DNA of 14,571 nucleotides from DAMCAP01 sp964370205 (GTDB lineage Bacteria; Bacillota; Clostridia; Oscillospirales; Ruminococcaceae), in NCBI GenBank assembly GCA_964370205.1, contig CAYJIK010000049.1, positions 1-14,571 on the forward strand, read 5' to 3'. Numbering within the stretch: the first letter of the stretch is position 1; each line of letters opens with the position of its first letter. Of this stretch, positions 11,895 through 14,571 are shown one piece after another. Under the pieces are notes generated by a model. It saw only the letters and a list, made by a program, of their open reading frames with translations. It ran no database searches and was not told the DNA's origin. A program made the position numbers and the translations under genes.

Positions 11895-14180
11895 CAGACA
11901 AGCCTCCACCCTTACCGCCAGTACACTCATGTCGTCCTCACGATCCCCTACTGTGCGCTCCTTGGCTATCGTTAGCAGGGCTTTAGCTATGTCCTGTGGG
12001 TCGAGGTGTACCAGTGGCAGAAGCGAGGACGGCACCCAGCTTTCGCCCGACTCTACAACACCGTCGGACAGTAGCACTATAATGTCGCCGGGGGAAAGGG
12101 TCATCACGCTCTTTTCAAAGGTCACGCCCTTTAGTATACCGGCAGGTAGCGAGCCTGCCTCCACCTGTAGGACACGTCCCCCCCTCACCACGTAGGACAC
12201 CGCCGCTCCGGCTTTGTAGAACGTCGCTTTTAGTGTGTGCAGGTCGATGTCGACAGCGTCCACCGTGCTGAGGCTTTCCTCCCCCGACTTTAGGAGAAGT
12301 GCGCCGTTTACCAGTCGGAGAGCGCTCTCGAAGCTGATGTCTGATTCGGTTATACGGCTGAGTAGGGCGGTGGTCATGGTGGAGTTTACCGCCGCCGCTC
12401 CACCCACGCCCATGCCGTCGCTTAATATTGCCGCCAGTCTGCCTGACGTTTCCACAAATTCAACGCTGTCTCCGCATATCATCTCCTCGCTGGACGACTG
12501 GTAGAAGCCGTACACCCCTGTAAAGGGTGGCTTTGGGAGGAAGGTGTACTCGGTGCTGTCCTCCGTCTCCCTTAAAAGCGGCGGCATAAAATCTTGCTCG
12601 ACTATTCGGGACAGTGCCTCGGTAGCGTCGTCGACATCCACCCTGTCCGCCTTGTTTATCGGGACATTCACCACCACCTTAGTCAGACCTCGTCTATCCT
12701 GCATACAGCTGATACAGGAAACCGCCGCTTCCTCACGCTCAAAGTAGTTTTTTATTCCCTCGGTGACATGCGCAGGGCTTGCGGACAGTTCCCCCATCTC
12801 CCGTGATAGGTCACTCAGTACCGACGACACCCCTTCAAACTGCTCGGTCACAACAGAGCGCACCGACGATAGCTTTTGCCTTACGCCGTACCTTATTATA
12901 TATTCACGAGTGTTTAGCGATAGTCGCTCTAGCAGTTTTGCCTTGTTCGGGCAGTGGGACTTTATATGCTCGCTGAGCATGTCCACGGTGGGCGTTCCTC
13001 CGCCTTTGACCACTCCGATGACAGCCGAAAACGCTCGCATTGTGTCGCCGTAACCTGTCTGCCAGCAGATGGGGGTGTTTTTGCATCGTCTGCAAACCTC
13101 CTCCCCTGTCTGCGCATATACCTCGTCTATGTCGTCCCCACGGCGGCTGTCCAGCTGTTTGTTGACCAGTGTCGTAAGCGACGCAACCTCCGAAAAAGCC
13201 TCCCCTGCCTTTTTAAGACGCATGGACAAAAATGGGGATAGTCGCTCCCAGTTGTTCTCCCCGACTGTGTACATGGTCAGTGGCGAGAACACCCTGCGAG
13301 GTAGCAGTAAAAACACCACCGTGCCGACCACCGCTTCTATCGTCACAGGTAGGACGTACAGCTCTGCGCCCCCCATGCTCATAAGTACAAAGAGTGAAAC
13401 CACAAAGGACAGTGCAGTGAGTAGCTTTGACACAGGGTAGAACAGCGCTCCACACAGTGCCGCCCCCACTATCGGGACAGAAACGTGGGGTTGTCCACCC
13501 ACAGTGCAGACAATCGCCGATATCGCCGCCACCACCGAAGTACCGCCTATACCGCTGTACGCCCCTGCCGCCATGCAGAGTACCGCAACCACCACAGTGC
13601 CTACCGAAAGGCGACCTGCCTGTAGCGTCAGCGTGCCGAGCAGTACCGACACACCCACTGCGCCGCCGCAGATGTAGTCCAGCCTACCGGTCAGCTGACC
13701 CTTCACTACCCCTGACGCCGCACGGTGAAAGATAAAGCTCATACCCACCGTGACGAAGCTCTCGCAAAATAGAAGCATAATGTCAAAGATGCCACCGCCC
13801 GAAGCGGCAACCACCGCACCGCCCGTGACAATAACCGAAATACCTGCGAGTAGCGGGGGAAGCTTGTCCGTAATCTCCCTAGGCAGTACAGCAAGCGCCC
13901 ATTTAAGCCCCACAAGCAAACATATCGTGACAGGGTAGTGGATATCCCCGACCCCCGTCAAAATGTACCCGAAAATGCTTCCCACCGACGAGACTATCAT
14001 AAACTCGGACGGCACAGCCGCCACCCACGCCACCCCGAGCGGCACAGTGCTACCATACGGCAAAGCTATGGAAATGAGCAGACCCACACCGAATGACATG
14101 AGCTGCCTCACCACCTGCTCCCTACTTCCGAGAACTGTCGTAATACGTTTTATTTCCTTTGTAATCGTGATATTAGCCAT
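11886..14180 (-). CDS. spoIIE: Stage II sporulation protein E, membrane PP2C-type phosphatase
   Basis: This 764-residue protein resembles SpoIIE, which dephosphorylates the anti-anti-sigma factor SpoIIAA so that sigma-F becomes active in the forespore, and which also associates with FtsZ at the polar septum. Residues about 25-300 are a run of hydrophobic segments consistent with a multi-spanning membrane domain. A soluble middle region contains CRRCKNTPICW (363-373). The C-terminal phosphatase domain (about 555-764) has ICGDSVEF with Asp571, AILSDGMGVGG with Asp588, YKAGAAVSYVVRGG, GSLPAGIL, VLLSDGVVES with Asp706 and REDDMSVLAVRVE with Asp750, so the metal-binding acidic residues look present. 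It is slightly shorter than the Bacillus subtilis protein. An AAAGGAAG site precedes the ATG at 14180. I did not find a convincing Spo0A box or promoter. The stop codon lies inside a degenerate unit of an 18-bp tandem repeat. Confidence 0.97.
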   Translation of the reverse strand: MANITITKEIKRITTVLGSREQVVRQLMSFGVGLLISIALPYGSTVPLGVAWVAAVPSEFMIVSSVGSIFGYILTGVGDIHYPVTICLLVGLKWALAVLPREITDKLPPLLAGISVIVTGGAVVAASGGGIFDIMLLFCESFVTVGMSFIFHRAASGVVKGQLTGRLDYICGGAVGVSVLLGTLTLQAGRLSVGTVVVAVLCMAAGAYSGIGGTSVVAAISAIVCTVGGQPHVSVPIVGAALCGALFYPVSKLLTALSFVVSLFVLMSMGGAELYVLPVTIEAVVGTVVFLLLPRRVFSPLTMYTVGENNWERLSPFLSMRLKKAGEAFSEVASLTTLVNKQLDSRRGDDIDEVYAQTGEEVCRRCKNTPICWQTGYGDTMRAFSAVIGVVKGGGTPTVDMLSEHIKSHCPNKAKLLERLSLNTREYIIRYGVRQKLSSVRSVVTEQFEGVSSVLSDLSREMGELSASPAHVTEGIKNYFEREEAAVSCISCMQDRRGLTKVVVNVPINKADRVDVDDATEALSRIVEQDFMPPLLRETEDSTEYTFLPKPPFTGVYGFYQSSSEEMICGDSVEFVETSGRLAAILSDGMGVGGAAAVNSTMTTALLSRITESDISFESALRLVNGALLLKSGEESLSTVDAVDIDLHTLKATFYKAGAAVSYVVRGGRVLQVEAGSLPAGILKGVTFEKSVMTLSPGDIIVLLSDGVVESGESWVPSSLLPLVHLDPQDIAKALLTIAKERTVGDREDDMSVLAVRVEACLRT

Positions 14181-14393
14181 TTTAAACTTCCTTTCAGGGC
14201 AGGAGCCTGCACCTTGTATACTTTATACCTCAAAGCCGCACACAAACAGCGGACACAGTCTGTAGCGGCTTTTGATAATGTTGCTTATGTGTATAATAGT
14301 ACAAGTGAAAGGGCGTAAATTGTCACTTTTGCTCTGAGCAGAGTTTGCAGGCAGAAAAAGATAGGGAACTAGCGAAAATAAAACACTATCTTT
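14181..14393. other. Region upstream of spoIIE
   Basis: The only clear structure is AAAGCCGC / GCGGCTTT (about 14232-14271), an inverted repeat around a 24-base spacer, of unknown role. It might be an operator or a weak terminator. There are TATAAT-like sequences but no well-spaced promoter pair that I trust, which fits either a Spo0A-dependent promoter or one outside my recognition. Confidence 0.35.
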
Positions 14394-14571
14394 GTAGGGG
14401 CGGATACAATATGACCGTTTGCGGTCATTATGCGCACGACCTCTCCCATTCCACACGCCCCTCTGTGGCAGGTGACCCAAGGCGAGTTACGCTCCGCCGC
14501 CGAGGTGGGGGAGAAAACGTACGATTGCAGTTAACGTTCGGTGGGGGCGACACCGAACACAAAAACAGAAG
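14394..14571. repeat. Interspersed modular repeat, copy D, running off the window edge
   Basis: It is identical to 11376-11553 in the same orientation, at an offset of 3018 bases. Because the identity reaches the last base of the window, the true length is unknown. It places spoIIE between two direct repeats. Confidence 0.9.

Noticed and set aside
11523..12195. Plus-strand frames with QMVLYP- or RRWCCI-type peptide repeats over the 18-bp tandem repeat
   Set aside because: They run antisense into spoIIE and lack ribosome binding sites. The repeats are explained by the DNA minisatellite.
13427..13735. Plus-strand proline-rich open frame within spoIIE
   Set aside because: It is an antisense shadow of the GC-rich membrane-domain coding sequence of spoIIE.
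14223..14480. Minus-strand open frame sharing an N-terminal segment with one at 11274-11462
   Set aside because: The shared residues are simply the translation of the identical non-coding repeat. Neither frame has convincing translation signals.

Overview
The window looks like chromosomal DNA of an anaerobic, spore-forming, gut-type clostridium (Clostridia, probably Oscillospiraceae/Ruminococcaceae; this placement is inferred). The reasons are a full-length SpoIIE, a clostridial-type pyruvate:ferredoxin oxidoreductase, a glutamate dehydrogenase closely resembling that of Clostridium symbiosum, strong Shine-Dalgarno sites, sigma-A-like promoters, and many GTAGGGGCG-type intergenic palindromes. 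Every protein gene I can support reads leftward (minus strand), and most have their own promoter and terminator, so this is a row of separate transcription units rather than one operon.

Layout from left to right. 1-323: palindromic repeat and an unassigned structured stretch. 324-740: small flavodoxin. 741-1132: a remarkable three-hairpin cruciform element. 1133-2314: MalY/PatB-type C-S lyase, with promoter and terminator. 2315-3034: interspersed repeat. 3035-3583: Flavodoxin_3/BilS-like flavodoxin. 3711-3854: possible gene remnant. 3882-4951: a transcription unit of six tiny reading frames (14-17 codons), described below. 5260-6609: glutamate dehydrogenase with a structured leader. 7349-10906: pyruvate:ferredoxin oxidoreductase (1185 residues). 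10907-11885: dense repeats. 11886-14180: spoIIE. 14394 to the end: a repeat identical to one on the other side of spoIIE.

The most striking thing is the stretch 3882-4951. On the minus strand it has a near-consensus promoter (TTGACA, 17 bp, TATAGT), six consecutive mini-genes each with its own ribosome binding site, and an intrinsic terminator. All six peptides share the core P-x-R-x-K-N-G-[D/E] (usually N-P-x-R-Y-K-N-G). The core codons vary synonymously between copies, which argues for selection on peptides rather than only on DNA or RNA. A seventh, decayed copy lies before the terminator. I do not recognise this family.

Metabolically, the larger genes fit an amino-acid- and pyruvate-fermenting anaerobe. 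PFOR makes acetyl-CoA and reduced ferredoxin or flavodoxin, the flavodoxins may carry those electrons, glutamate dehydrogenase links ammonia and 2-oxoglutarate to glutamate, and the C-S lyase releases pyruvate from sulfur amino acids. SpoIIE is the sporulation phosphatase that activates sigma-F in the forespore. No tRNA, rRNA, CRISPR array, integrase or transposase gene was seen.
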